DNA of 64,000 nucleotides, from contig NZ_AP025667.1 in the NCBI RefSeq assembly GCF_022846655.1, positions 1,711,001 through 1,775,000 of the forward strand, written 5' to 3'. Positions 26,403 to 35,518 of this stretch are shown one piece after another. The first letter of the stretch is position 1, and each line of letters opens with the position of its first letter. The translations under genes and the position numbers were made by a program. The DNA comes from Streptomyces seoulensis (GTDB lineage Bacteria; Actinomycetota; Actinomycetes; Streptomycetales; Streptomycetaceae). A model generated the notes under the pieces. The model saw nothing but the letters and a program-made list of their open reading frames with translations. It made no database searches and was not told the origin of the DNA.

Positions 26403-27871
26403 TCGTACGGCGAGATCGGCGCCTGCAGCCACGACTGGCCCATCAGATAGCGGTCCACGGCCGCCCCCACCGCCCGGCCCTCCGCGATGGCCCACACGAT
26501 CAGCGACTGCCCGCGGGCCGCGTCCCCGGCGGCGAACACCCCCGGCACGTTCGTGGCGAACTGCCCGTCCCGCGCGATCGTGCCGCGCGGCTCCGTCTCC
26601 AGCCCCAACTGGTCGATGAGCCCGTCCGCGCGGTCCGGGCCGGAGAACCCGAGCGCCAGCAGGACCAGATCGGCGGGCAGCGCACGCCCGGTGTCCGCGA
26701 CCGGCTGCCGCCGCTCGTCCACCTCCACCACGTGCAGCTCCTTCACCCGCCCCCGCTCGTCCCCGGTGAACCGGAGCGTGGACGCCGCGAACAGCCGGGC
26801 GTCCGCGTCCGCCGCCGGAGCCGTACGCAGCTCACCCGCCTCCTCGTGCGCGCCCGAGAGACGGTAGAGCTTCGGGTACGTCGGCCACGGCTCCGCGTCC
26901 TCGTCCCGCGCCTCGCCCGGCCGGGCGTAGATGTCCAGCTGGGTCACGGATGCGGCACCCTCGCGCACCGCCGTCCCCAGGCAGTCGGCCCCGGTGTCGC
27001 CGCCGCCCACGATCACCACGTGCCGCCCCGCCGCCGACAACGGGTTGACCTCCAGCTCGCCCGCGCACACCCGGTTGGCCGGCGGCAGATACTCCATCGC
27101 CTGATGCACCCCGGTCAACTCCCGTCCGGGCACCGCCAGTTCCCGCCACGCCGTGGCCCCCGTGGCGATCACCACCGCGTCGTACCGCGAACGCAGATCC
27201 GGCGCCGGCACGTCCCGCCCGACCGCCGTCGAGGTACGGAACCGGGTCCCCTCCGCCCGCATCTGCTCCAGCCGCCGGTCCAGGAAGCGCTTCTCCATCT
27301 TGAACTCGGGGATGCCGTACCGCATCAGCCCCCCGATCCGGTCGTCCTTCTCGTACACCGCCACGGTGTGCCCGGCTCGCGTCAACTGCTGCGCGGCGGC
27401 GAGCCCGGTCGGCCCCGATCCGATCACCGCGACCGTCTTCCCGGACAGCCGGTCCGGCGGGCGGGGCGGCACGAAGCCCTCCTCCCAGGCCCGCTCGGCG
27501 ATCGCCCACTCGACGTTCTTGATCGTGACGGCGGGCTGGTTGATGGCCAGCACACACCCCGCCTCGCACGGCGCCGGGCACAGCCTGCCGGTGAACTCGG
27601 GGAAGTTGTTCGTCGCGTGCAGCCGCTCGCTCGCCGCCCGCCAGTCCGACCGCGCCACCAGGTCGTTCCACTCGGGGATCAGGTTCCCCAGCGGGCACGC
27701 TTCGTGGCAGAAGGGGACCCCGCAGTCCATGCACCGGTTCGCCTGCGCGCTGACGATCGGCAGCAACGCCCCCGGCACGTAGACCTCGTCCCAGTCCCGG
27801 ACCCGCTCCACCACGGGCCGCCGCGGCCACTCCTGGCGCGGTGTGCTCATGAACCCCTTGGGATCGGCCAT
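26384..27871 (-). CDS. gltD: Glutamate synthase small subunit-like oxidoreductase
   Basis: Encodes 495 residues from an ATG with GAGGAAG upstream (MADPKGFMSTPRQEWPRRP). The N-terminal 4Fe-4S region has CMDCGVPFCHEACPLGNLIP and, later, CPAPCEAGC. Two Rossmann motifs follow: VAVIGSGPTGLAAAQQL (FAD) and VVIVGGGDTGADCLGTA (NADPH), and the typical GVFAAGDAARG lies near the end. In glutamate synthase this subunit passes NADPH electrons to GltB. No gltB is adjacent; from memory Streptomyces carries a second gltBD pair elsewhere. This copy could serve another partner or work alone. Confidence 0.92.
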   Translation of the reverse strand: MADPKGFMSTPRQEWPRRPVVERVRDWDEVYVPGALLPIVSAQANRCMDCGVPFCHEACPLGNLIPEWNDLVARSDWRAASERLHATNNFPEFTGRLCPAPCEAGCVLAINQPAVTIKNVEWAIAERAWEEGFVPPRPPDRLSGKTVAVIGSGPTGLAAAQQLTRAGHTVAVYEKDDRIGGLMRYGIPEFKMEKRFLDRRLEQMRAEGTRFRTSTAVGRDVPAPDLRSRYDAVVIATGATAWRELAVPGRELTGVHQAMEYLPPANRVCAGELEVNPLSAAGRHVVIVGGGDTGADCLGTAVREGAASVTQLDIYARPGEARDEDAEPWPTYPKLYRLSGAHEEAGELRTAPAADADARLFAASTLRFTGDERGRVKELHVVEVDERRQPVADTGRALPADLVLLALGFSGPDRADGLIDQLGLETEPRGTIARDGQFATNVPGVFAAGDAARGQSLIVWAIAEGRAVGAAVDRYLMGQSWLQAPISPYDRPMAV

Positions 27872-28111
27872 GGGCGTCTTCCTCGCGGACGTGTACCGGG
27901 GTACGGAGGGCACCGGGGGGTACAGCGGGCCATGCGGCATCGGGCGGGGTCACCACGCGGTCACCCGGCACGGGCGCGACCCCGTCCCGGTGTTCTTCCG
28001 GCCACGATACGTCGCCACCGACCCCCGCGCAGGGCGGCGGACGGCACCTTTCCGTACCGCCCGGGCCGCCGACCCGCGCCGGTGAACCTCTGCTCCCTCG
28101 CTCCACTCCCG

Positions 28112-28909
28112 TCACTCCTCTCCCCGTGCCCGCACCGGCTCCGCCACCTGGCTGACTTCGTCTTCCGCTTCCCCCGCCTCCTCCGGGCGCGGGGGCGTTC
28201 CCCGCCAGTCCCGCAGCACCCTTTCCAGGGCCTCGTCGATCCGGGCGCGTGCCTCGCGCCTGGGCACCCCGCTCATCAGCAGCCGGTCGTAGGGCGTGTC
28301 CAGATGCCGTACGGACGCCACCACCGCCGAGGTCACCGCCGCCTCCGACAGCGCGCGTCCCGCGGCACTCCGCCCGACCCGCCCGCTGCCCCGCAGGGCG
28401 GCGTGCTCGGCGACCGCCCGCGCCCGCCCGGCCGGGCAGCCGGGGAACAGCCGCCCGATCTCCGCCGCGAACTCCGCGACGAAGCGCTCGTCCGCCTCCA
28501 CCCTGCGCCGCTCGTCCCGCGCCCGGCGCCGCTGCCGGACCTTGGCGTCGGCCAGACACCGCTCCTCGGCCCGAGCCAGCGCGGCCTCCTCCACCAGCAG
28601 ACCCTGTCGCTCGTACCGCCCGCGACGCCGCGCGAACCGCACGACCACCGCCGACAGCGTGCTCTCCTCCCGCGCCCTGCGGGTCAGTGCGGCATCCCCG
28701 CGCGGCAGGAACACCAGGTGTCCCAGATCCGCGCACTCCAGGCAGCGCGGCACCCCGTCCTCCAGCACCAGCAGCGTCAGCGGACCCTGCCGGCAGGCCG
28801 CGCAATGCTTTCGCCGCACCGGCTGGACCACCACCGGGCCGCCTCCGGTGTCGGGCAGGGCGGGGGAGCGTGCATCTGTGGGACGGCGTGCGCCTGGGGG
28901 ACGTGCCAT
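28112..28909 (-). CDS. DUF2293 domain protein
   Basis: Encodes 265 residues from ATG 28909; an in-frame GTG at 28930 is also possible. The N-terminus has a CAAC/CLEC four-cysteine site (KHCAACRQGPLTLLV and PRCLECADLGH) that looks like a zinc ribbon. The middle is highly charged and helical (REESTLSAVVVRFARRRGRY). The C-terminal region (ADERFVAEFAAEIGRLFPGC, then RHLDTPYDRLLMSGVPRREA) is the DUF2293 part. The role is unknown; a nucleic acid-binding protein is plausible from the zinc and basic regions. Confidence 0.82.
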   Translation of the reverse strand: MARPPGARRPTDARSPALPDTGGGPVVVQPVRRKHCAACRQGPLTLLVLEDGVPRCLECADLGHLVFLPRGDAALTRRAREESTLSAVVVRFARRRGRYERQGLLVEEAALARAEERCLADAKVRQRRRARDERRRVEADERFVAEFAAEIGRLFPGCPAGRARAVAEHAALRGSGRVGRSAAGRALSEAAVTSAVVASVRHLDTPYDRLLMSGVPRREARARIDEALERVLRDWRGTPPRPEEAGEAEDEVSQVAEPVRARGEE

Positions 28910-29036
28910 ACGCGGTTCATTCCCCGCCACCGGCCCGCTTTCCCGTACGGGGCCGCGCCGCTCCTCCTTCCCTTTCTCCTTTTCTTGCCCCTCTTCTCCT
29001 TTTCTTCCTCGTCCGGCTTCCCGGCATCATGTGCGT

Positions 29037-29669
29037 GTGCGACTCGAAGCGATCACCTGGGAGCGTCTGGCCGACCGGCTCGCCGAGCGGATCCTGACGC
29101 TGGAACCCGCCGACGGCAGCTCCTGGCCGCGCGTGGGCCTCGACGGGGCACCGGCTTCCCGGCTGGGAGACCTCGCCGCCCTGATCGCCGAGGCGCTCCG
29201 TGTGCGCGGGCGGCCCTCACTGGTCGTCGGCGCCGAGGACTTCCTGCGCCCCGCCTCCCTCCGCCTGGAGCACGGGCGCCGGGACGCGGAGTCGTACTAC
29301 AGCGACTGGTTCGACACCGGCGCGCTGTGGCGCGAGGTCCTCGGGCCGCTGGACGCCGGAGGCGACGGGCGGGTGCTGCCCGACCTGTGGGACCCGGTCA
29401 CCGACCGCGCCACCCGCAGCCCCTACGTCCAGCTCCCGCCCGGCGGGGTGCTTCTGCTGCACGGCCCCCTTCTCCTACGGCACTGGTTCCCCCTCGACCT
29501 GACCGTCCACGTCCTCCTGTCACCCGGCGCCCTGCGCCGCCGCACCCCCGACACCGACCACTGGACCCTCCCCGCCTTCGCCCGCTACGAGACGGAGACC
29601 GACCCGGCCGCGACGGCCGACGTCCTCGTACGCGCCGACGACCCGCGGCACCCCGCCTGGAACGGCTGA
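29037..29669 (+). CDS. Uridine-kinase-like protein without an intact P-loop
   Basis: Encodes 210 residues starting at GTG 29037 (a second GTG sits 6 bases upstream); there is no ribosome-binding site. The C-terminal part looks like uridine kinase/nucleoside kinase (LPPGGVLLLHGPLLLRHWFP, LTVHVLLSPGALRRRT and DHWTLPAFARYETETDPA). At the expected Walker A position the sequence is VGLDGAPASRLGDLAALIA; the GxxxxGK[ST] lysine and hydroxyl are missing. Either it is a pseudo-kinase or it binds nucleotide differently. It is divergent from the DUF2293 gene. Confidence 0.75.
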   Translation: MRLEAITWERLADRLAERILTLEPADGSSWPRVGLDGAPASRLGDLAALIAEALRVRGRPSLVVGAEDFLRPASLRLEHGRRDAESYYSDWFDTGALWREVLGPLDAGGDGRVLPDLWDPVTDRATRSPYVQLPPGGVLLLHGPLLLRHWFPLDLTVHVLLSPGALRRRTPDTDHWTLPAFARYETETDPAATADVLVRADDPRHPAWNG

Positions 29670-29702
29670 GCCCGGACGACCGGGCACCTGCCGACCGGCG
29701 TC

Positions 29703-30830
29703 TCAGAACCAGCCGTTGCGCCGGAAGCCCCGCCAGAGCGCGGCACAGGCCAGCGCGGTGACGCCCATGATGACCGGGTAGCCGTAGTGCCAGCGCGCCT
29801 CCGGCATGTACGAGAAGTTCATGCCGTAGACCCCGCAGACCATCGTCGGCACCGCGACGATCGCGGCCCAGGCCGTGATCTTCCGCATGTCCTCGTTCTG
29901 CGCGACCGTCACCTGCGCGAGATGCGCCTGCAGGATGGAGTTGAGCAGTTCGTCGAACGCGGCGATCTGGTCCTTGGCTCGTATCAGATGGTCCATCACA
30001 TCGCGGAAGTACGCCTGTATCTCCGGGTCGACCACCTTCATCGGCCGGGTGGCCAGGTCCTCCACCGGGCGCACCAGCGGCACCGCGGCCCGCTTCAGTT
30101 CGAGCAGTTCGCGCTTCAGTTGGTAGATCCGCCCCGGATCGGCGCGGGCGCCCGCCTCCGAGAAGACGTCCGTCTCGACCTGTTCGACATCGCCCTGCAC
30201 CGCGTCCGTGACGTTCAGATACTCGTCCACCACATGGTCCGCGATGGCGTGCAGCACCGCCGACGGTCCCTTGGCGAGCTGACGCGGACGCGACTCCAAC
30301 TCCTCGCGCAGCGGGCCCAGCGAGCCATGGCGGCCGTGCCGCACGGTGATGACGAAGTCCTCGCCGACGAACACCATGATCTCGCCGGTGTCCACCACCT
30401 CGCTCGTCGCCGTCAACTGCTCGTGCTCCACGTAACAGACCGTCTTCAGCACCGCGAAGAGCGTGTCGCCGTACCGCTCCAGCTTCGGGCGCTGGTGGGC
30501 CTCCACCGCGTCCTCCACCGCCAGCGGATGCAGATCGAACAGCTCGGCCACCCCGGCGAACTCCTGCGTCGTCGGCTCGTGCAGACCCAGCCACACGAAG
30601 CCGTCGCCGGTGTTGCGGACCGTCTTCACCGCGTCCGCCAGATCGGCGGAGCCGGGCACGCGTATTCCGTCCTGATACGTCACGCAGTTCACGACCGAGG
30701 AACCCAGCGGCGACCTGGCCGGGTGGCTCAGGTCCACACGCGGCCGGCGCCGGGCCAGACCGGCCACCTTGCGCAGGCCGCCGACCTTGCTCAGCTTCGT
30801 GACTTTCCGCAGATTCCCCGCCATCGACAT
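29703..30830 (-). CDS. corA: CorA family Mg2+/Co2+ transporter
   Basis: Encodes 375 residues from an ATG with GGAGAT upstream. The large soluble N-terminal domain ends in the coiled region, followed by two membrane helices. The selectivity motif YGMNF sits at the end of the first helix and is followed by the short acidic loop EARWHYGYP and the second helix. This is the canonical pentameric magnesium channel. The product starts with a very basic 35-residue segment (LRKVTKLSKVGGLRKVAGLA), longer than in E. coli CorA. Its stop is 34 bases from the convergent kinase-like gene. Confidence 0.93.
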   Translation of the reverse strand: MSMAGNLRKVTKLSKVGGLRKVAGLARRRPRVDLSHPARSPLGSSVVNCVTYQDGIRVPGSADLADAVKTVRNTGDGFVWLGLHEPTTQEFAGVAELFDLHPLAVEDAVEAHQRPKLERYGDTLFAVLKTVCYVEHEQLTATSEVVDTGEIMVFVGEDFVITVRHGRHGSLGPLREELESRPRQLAKGPSAVLHAIADHVVDEYLNVTDAVQGDVEQVETDVFSEAGARADPGRIYQLKRELLELKRAAVPLVRPVEDLATRPMKVVDPEIQAYFRDVMDHLIRAKDQIAAFDELLNSILQAHLAQVTVAQNEDMRKITAWAAIVAVPTMVCGVYGMNFSYMPEARWHYGYPVIMGVTALACAALWRGFRRNGWF

Positions 30831-31008
30831 CTGGATCTCCTTGCCTGGATCTCCGCACCTGACACCCTTCGTGTCCCGCCCGGTCAGTGTGCCAGTCCGT
30901 CGAGAAGGCCGGGAAAGCCTGTGGGAACAGCAGATTCCGCTTTGTTCCCGCCTGTGGATGGAGGGTCGCCCGCGTCGATCGCGGGGACAGGCTGGGACGA
31001 TGCGGAGC

Positions 31009-31803
31009 ATGACGCGATCCGACGGATACCTCCTGGACAACCGGCAGAGCGAGGCGGGCGAACGCTTCGACGCCTTCGCCTCGCTCTTCGACCCCACCAC
31101 GTTCCGCCACCTCGACGGCCTCGGCATCGGCCCCGGCTGGCGCTGTTGGGAGGTCGGTGCCGGAGGCACCTCGGTCGTCTCCTGGCTCGCCAGGAAGGTC
31201 GGTCCCACCGGCACGGTCGTCGCCACCGACATCGACGTCTCCCGCCTCGGCACCGTGGCCCGGCCGCCGGTGGAGGTCCGCACCCACGACGTGGGCGCCG
31301 AGGAGCCGCCCGGCCGAGGCTTCGACCTCGTGCACGCCCGGCTCGTGCTCGTCCATGTCCCGGACCGGGAGCGGGCGTTGCGGTCCATGATCGACGCGCT
31401 GCGGCCCGGCGGCCGCCTGCTGATCGAGGACGCCGACCCCGCCCTGCAGCCCCTGACCTGCCCCGACGAGCACGGGCCCGAGGAGCGGCTCGCCAACCGG
31501 CTCCGCCAAGGCTTCCGCCGGCTCCTCGCCGAACGCGGCGCCGACCTCTCCTACGGCCGCCGCCTGCCGCGCCTGCTGCGCGAGGCGGGGCTGCGGCAGG
31601 TCGAGGCCGACGCGTACTTCCCGCTCACCTCACCGGCGTGCACCGCGCTCGAACTGGCCACGGTCCGTCAGATCCGGGGCCGGCTCGTCGAAGCCGGGCT
31701 CGCCACCGACGAGGACATCGACCGCCACCTGGCCAACGTCGCGGCCGGCGGCATGGACTTGGCCACCGCCCCGATGATCTCGGCGTGGGGGCGCAAGGCC
31801 TGA
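31009..31803 (+). CDS. Class I SAM-dependent methyltransferase
   Basis: Encodes 264 residues. Motif I is CWEVGAGGTSVVSWLARKVG (about residue 45), followed by VVATDIDVSRLGTVA, FDLVHARLVLVHVPDRERAL and the hydrophobic LRPGGRLLIEDADP. A second ATG is 9 bases upstream. There is no strong ribosome-binding site. The methyl acceptor is unknown; the sequence resembles UbiE-like small-molecule enzymes. It converges with psuK, 12 bases from stop to stop. Confidence 0.87.
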   Translation: MTRSDGYLLDNRQSEAGERFDAFASLFDPTTFRHLDGLGIGPGWRCWEVGAGGTSVVSWLARKVGPTGTVVATDIDVSRLGTVARPPVEVRTHDVGAEEPPGRGFDLVHARLVLVHVPDRERALRSMIDALRPGGRLLIEDADPALQPLTCPDEHGPEERLANRLRQGFRRLLAERGADLSYGRRLPRLLREAGLRQVEADAYFPLTSPACTALELATVRQIRGRLVEAGLATDEDIDRHLANVAAGGMDLATAPMISAWGRKA

Positions 31804-31815
31804 ACAGCGCCGAAC

Positions 31816-32757
31816 TCACGAGGCGTCCGGCGCCCACCCCTCGTCGTCCGGGCGCGGCGGCCGGCCGCCCACCCGCTCCACCGCCCGCGCCCCGGCCCGG
31901 CAGCCCCGTACCACCGCCTCCTCCACACTCACGCCCGCGACCAGAGCCGCGAGGAACGCCCCGGTGAACGCGTCTCCGGCACCCGTGCTGTCCCGCGCCT
32001 GGGCCGGCACCGCCGGAACCCGGGCGCACACGGCCCCCGACCGGGCCACCAACGCCCCCTCGGCTCCCGACTTGGCCACCACCACCGGCCCGAGCCCGCT
32101 CAACTCCGCCGCCGCCCCGGCCCAGTCGGCCATACCCGTGAGCAGGCACGCCTCGTCCCGGCTGGGCAGCAGCACATCGAGCCGCTCGGCGAACCGGAGG
32201 AACCGGTCCGTGCCGAACCGGGCGAGGAACCCCGCGGACGCCGGGTCCAGACTGACCGGCACCCCACGCGCACGCGCCGCCGCCAGCGCGGCCTCGGCCA
32301 GCGCCCGGCTGGACTCGGTGAACAGCAGGTACCCCGACAGATGCAGCCTGGCCACCCCGTCGAGCAACGCCTCGGACCAGTCGGCCGGTTCGAGCCGCAG
32401 CGAAGCCCCGCTGGAGGTCAGGAAGGTGCGCTCGGCCGCCGCCTCGCCGTCGACGAGGCAGATCACCGTGCCGGTCGGCGCGACCGGGTCCACCACCAGC
32501 CGTGGCCGCACCCCGGCCGCCAGCAGTTCCCGCTCGTGCCACCGCGCCGCGTCGGCGCCCACCCGGGCCAGCAGCCGTACGTCCGCGCAGCCCGCGTCGG
32601 CGGCCCAGCACGCCACATTGGCGCCCGCGCCGCCCGGCAGCGTCCGGATCACGGCCGCGGTGTCGGTGCTCGCGGCGAGCGGGCCCCGGTGCCGGGCCAC
32701 CACGTCGGTGATCACGTCCCCGACCACCAGCAGCCCTCCCGCCGGGCCGTCGCTCAC
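31816..32757 (-). CDS. psuK: Carbohydrate kinase of PfkB family, probable pseudouridine kinase
   Basis: Encodes 313 residues from a GTG that overlaps the psuG stop (GTGA). PfkB features are LPGGAGANVACWAADAG near the N-terminus and DSTGAGDAFTGAFLAAL (signature 2) near the C-terminus. Because psuG is directly upstream and coupled, the kinase most likely phosphorylates pseudouridine to give the glycosidase substrate. The two genes form a compact salvage operon that turns pseudouridine from RNA turnover into uracil and ribose-5-phosphate. Confidence 0.85.
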   Translation of the reverse strand: MSDGPAGGLLVVGDVITDVVARHRGPLAASTDTAAVIRTLPGGAGANVACWAADAGCADVRLLARVGADAARWHERELLAAGVRPRLVVDPVAPTGTVICLVDGEAAAERTFLTSSGASLRLEPADWSEALLDGVARLHLSGYLLFTESSRALAEAALAAARARGVPVSLDPASAGFLARFGTDRFLRFAERLDVLLPSRDEACLLTGMADWAGAAAELSGLGPVVVAKSGAEGALVARSGAVCARVPAVPAQARDSTGAGDAFTGAFLAALVAGVSVEEAVVRGCRAGARAVERVGGRPPRPDDEGWAPDAS

Positions 32758-33659
32758 CTCATCGCCCACGCCGTGGCGATCCGCGCCGCCAGCTCGACAT
32801 TGCCGCGCACAGCAGCCAGGTTGGCGCGCAGCGAGGCGCCGTCCGTGTGCCGGACCAGATGATCCAGCAGGAACGGTGTGACGGCCTGGCCGGTGATGCC
32901 CTCCTCCTCGCAGGCCGACAGCGCCTCGGTGAGCACGCGCGCGTGCGTCTCGGGATCGAGCTGCTGCTCCCGGGGGACCGGGTTGGCCACGATCAGCGCC
33001 TCCGGCGCGCCGAGCGCGTCCTGCGCCCGCATGACCTCGGCGACCTGCTCCGGTTCCCGCAGCGTCCAGTCCACCGGATGGCCCGAGTCGGACAGATAGA
33101 AGCCGGGGAACCGCTCGGTGCGGTACCCGGCGACGGCCACGCCCAGCGTCTCCAGCCGCTGCAGGGTGGCCGGAACGTCCAGGATCGACTTCACGCCCGC
33201 GCAGACCACGGTGATCCGGGTCCGCGCCAGCAGGCCCAGGTCGGCCGACTCGTCCTGGGTCTCCGTCCACCGCCGGTGCACACCGCCCAGCCCGCCGGTT
33301 GCGAACACCCGGATGCCCGCCAGAGCCGCCAGTCGGGCCGTCGCCGACACCGTGGTCGCCCCGCTCGCCCCCGCCGCCATGGCCAGGGGCAGGTCCCGGT
33401 GCCCCAGTTTGCGGATGCCGTCCTCGTTGGCGACCCGCTCCAACTGGTCCTTGTCCAGACCGACATGAGGTCGCCCATCGAGCACGGCGATCGTCGCGGG
33501 CACGGCTCCCTCGCGCCGGACCACACCCTCCAGCTCCAGCGCCACCCGCAGGTTGCGCGGGCGTGGCAGCCCGTGCGCGATGATCGTCGACTCCAGGGCC
33601 ACCACCGGCCGTCCGGCGTCTGTCGCCTCCCGGACCTCCTCCGACAACACCAGCACCAC
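32754..33659 (-). CDS. psuG: Pseudouridine-5'-phosphate glycosidase
   Basis: Encodes 301 residues from a GTG with GGGAGG upstream, normal for PsuG. Family features are VVALESTIIAHGLPRPRN, VPATIAVLDGRPHVGL, SATARLAALAGIRVFATGGL, VCAGVKSILDVPATLQRLE and VANPVPREQQLD. It cleaves the C-glycosidic bond of pseudouridine-5'-phosphate. It is the first gene of the psuG-psuK operon. Confidence 0.95.
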   Translation of the reverse strand: MVLVLSEEVREATDAGRPVVALESTIIAHGLPRPRNLRVALELEGVVRREGAVPATIAVLDGRPHVGLDKDQLERVANEDGIRKLGHRDLPLAMAAGASGATTVSATARLAALAGIRVFATGGLGGVHRRWTETQDESADLGLLARTRITVVCAGVKSILDVPATLQRLETLGVAVAGYRTERFPGFYLSDSGHPVDWTLREPEQVAEVMRAQDALGAPEALIVANPVPREQQLDPETHARVLTEALSACEEEGITGQAVTPFLLDHLVRHTDGASLRANLAAVRGNVELAARIATAWAMR

Positions 33660-33761
33660 GAGCCCGCCTCCCGTCAGTCGCCTCCCCTCATCCCTGGCGG
33701 GCGCGACCCCCGGCTAAACGCGCGGCCCCCACACCGGGTGGCACAAGCTCGCGTGGCGGCG

Positions 33762-34316
33762 TCAGAACAACGGCTCGGGCAGCACGCCTTCCAGCGCCAG
33801 CAACTGCCGCTTCGTCTCCAGGCCGCCCCCGAACCCCCCGATCCCGCCGTCGCTCTCCACGACCCGGTGGCACGGTACGACGACCGGCAGCGGATTGGCG
33901 CCCATCGCCGTGCCCACCGCCTGCGCCCCGCCCGGCTGCCCGACCCGCCGGGCAAGATCGCCGTAGCCGACCACCGCGCCGTACGGGACGCCGTCGGCCA
34001 GTTCGCGCAGCACGGCCCGGTTGAAGCCGGAGATCAGCGACCAGTCCAGCGGCAAGTCGAAGTCCCGGCGCTCGCCCGCCAGATACGCCTCGACCTGGCG
34101 TATCGCCTCGGCCAGCAGGGGCGCCTCCGGCTCCTCGACCGGCTCGGTGCCGTACCGCGCCGCCAGCCGCTCCAGCGCGCGCCCGCGCACCGGGCCGGTG
34201 GCGTGGAAGACGACGTTGACCAGTCCCTGGCGGCTCGCCGCCAGCATCAGCGGGCCGATGCGGCTGTCCATGACCGCCCACACGACCCGCTGCTCGCCCT
34301 GCCCCTGGCTGTCCAT
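33762..34316 (-). CDS. ogt: Methylated-DNA-[protein]-cysteine S-methyltransferase
   Basis: Encodes 184 residues from ATG 34316. The active-site sequence is PVVVPCHRVVESDGGIGGFGGG, with the alkyl-acceptor Cys, preceded by the DNA-binding VPYGAVVGYGDLARRVG. It repairs O6-alkylguanine by transferring the alkyl group to itself. The ATG lacks a ribosome-binding site and sits 7 bases after a TAACGT -10 box, so the mRNA is probably leaderless. That -10 belongs to a textbook DNA-damage promoter (next entry). Confidence 0.95.
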   Translation of the reverse strand: MDSQGQGEQRVVWAVMDSRIGPLMLAASRQGLVNVVFHATGPVRGRALERLAARYGTEPVEEPEAPLLAEAIRQVEAYLAGERRDFDLPLDWSLISGFNRAVLRELADGVPYGAVVGYGDLARRVGQPGGAQAVGTAMGANPLPVVVPCHRVVESDGGIGGFGGGLETKRQLLALEGVLPEPLF

Positions 34317-34323
34317 GCCGACC

Positions 34324-34346
34324 ACGTTACGACCCGCCACCGACAA
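34324..34346 (-). promoter_or_regulatory. RecA-NDp-type DNA-damage promoter of ogt
   Basis: Read on the minus strand, TTGTCGGTG is followed by 8 bases and TAACGT, an exact match to TTGTCRGTG-N8-TAnnnT, the actinobacterial damage promoter known to need PafBC in mycobacteria. The predicted start coincides with the ogt ATG. Confidence 0.85.
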
Positions 34347-34364
34347 CGGGCCCCGCCGCCGGGT

Positions 34365-35240
34365 TCAGGGGGCGCTCAGCGCCGTCCGCACCACGTCCGG
34401 CTTGTTGGTGATGATCCCGTCGACGCCGTAGCCCTTGACCTTCCGGGCCGTGGCCGCGTCGTTCACCGTCCAGGTGAACACCCGGAGGGGTTTGCCGTGC
34501 GGCCCCTTCAGCGCGTGCACGGTCGAGACGTAGCTCGTGGAGATGTCCGCGTACGACGGGTTGATGAGGTCCGTGAACCGGGCGTACCCGCTCAGCTCGT
34601 CCTCCGCCGGGCGGCCCAGGTAGCCGGTGGTCAGCGCGGGCTTGAGCTGGTGCACGGTGCGGAGGCTGTCCGCGCTGAAGCTCTGCACGATCAGCCGGTT
34701 CCGGTGCGCCCCGTTCAGCCAGCCCTCGTTGCTCAGGGTCTTCAGGATCTGCGCCTCGATGCCGGGATACAGCTCGGGGTTCTTGACCTCCAGGAGCAGT
34801 TTCTCGTGGTTGCGCTCGACCTGGCGCATGTACCGCTCCAGCGTCGGCACGCGCGCGCCCGCGTAGTCGGGGGAGAACCAACTGCCCGCGTCGAGCTTGG
34901 CGATCTCGGCCGACGTGAAGTCCTTCACCTTCCAGGGAGCCCGGCCGGGGAAGACGTCCTCGACGTTCGTGGTGCGCGCCAGGTTGTCGTCATGGATGAC
35001 GACCAGCCTGCCGTCCTTGGTGCGCTGCACGTCGTTCTCCACCCAGGAGAAGCCGAGCTTCGCCGCCTTGTCGATGGCGGCCAGCGTGTTCTCGGGCGCG
35101 TACGCGGAGGCCCCTCGGTGGGCGATCACCGTGGGCTGGGCCGTCCGGACGAACCGGGCGTCGGAGCTGGAGTCGGGGCTCAGCAGGACCGCCGCCCCCA
35201 GGGCAGCGACGGCTGCGGCGGTGACTGCGTGCGCGTGCAT
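34365..35240 (-). CDS. Glycerophosphodiester phosphodiesterase family protein
   Basis: Encodes 291 residues from an ATG with AAGAGGAG upstream. A short hydrophobic N-terminus (MHAHAVTAAAVAALGAAVLL) looks like a signal peptide. The catalytic core begins TVIAHRGASAYAPENTLAAI, with the expected catalytic His-Arg and Glu-Asn, followed by VENDVQRTKDGRLVVIHDDN. It probably hydrolyses glycerophosphodiesters outside the cell to scavenge phosphate or recycle teichoic acid/phospholipid. I see no Pho box in the 278 bases upstream. Confidence 0.93.
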   Translation of the reverse strand: MHAHAVTAAAVAALGAAVLLSPDSSSDARFVRTAQPTVIAHRGASAYAPENTLAAIDKAAKLGFSWVENDVQRTKDGRLVVIHDDNLARTTNVEDVFPGRAPWKVKDFTSAEIAKLDAGSWFSPDYAGARVPTLERYMRQVERNHEKLLLEVKNPELYPGIEAQILKTLSNEGWLNGAHRNRLIVQSFSADSLRTVHQLKPALTTGYLGRPAEDELSGYARFTDLINPSYADISTSYVSTVHALKGPHGKPLRVFTWTVNDAATARKVKGYGVDGIITNKPDVVRTALSAP

Positions 35241-35518
35241 GCGTACTCCTCTTGTCCGGCGGACATCAACAGCACAAGTGTGATGGCAGAGGGCCGACGG
35301 CACACAGGTGCAGAACGGCCACACGATGAACGGCCGAGCCCAACTCCGCACACCGGTGGCGCACAAGTGGGTGAAGGCCGTGTTTCTTTGCCGGAAAATC
35401 ATTCGACCATTCCGGTGGCAGCCATACTCTCAGCGTCAGCCCGGACCGCCGCAGCGGCCCTGGGCAGGGGGAACATCGCGTGTGTTCCACGACGCGAGAA
35501 GGCGAGGGACGGCCGCGC

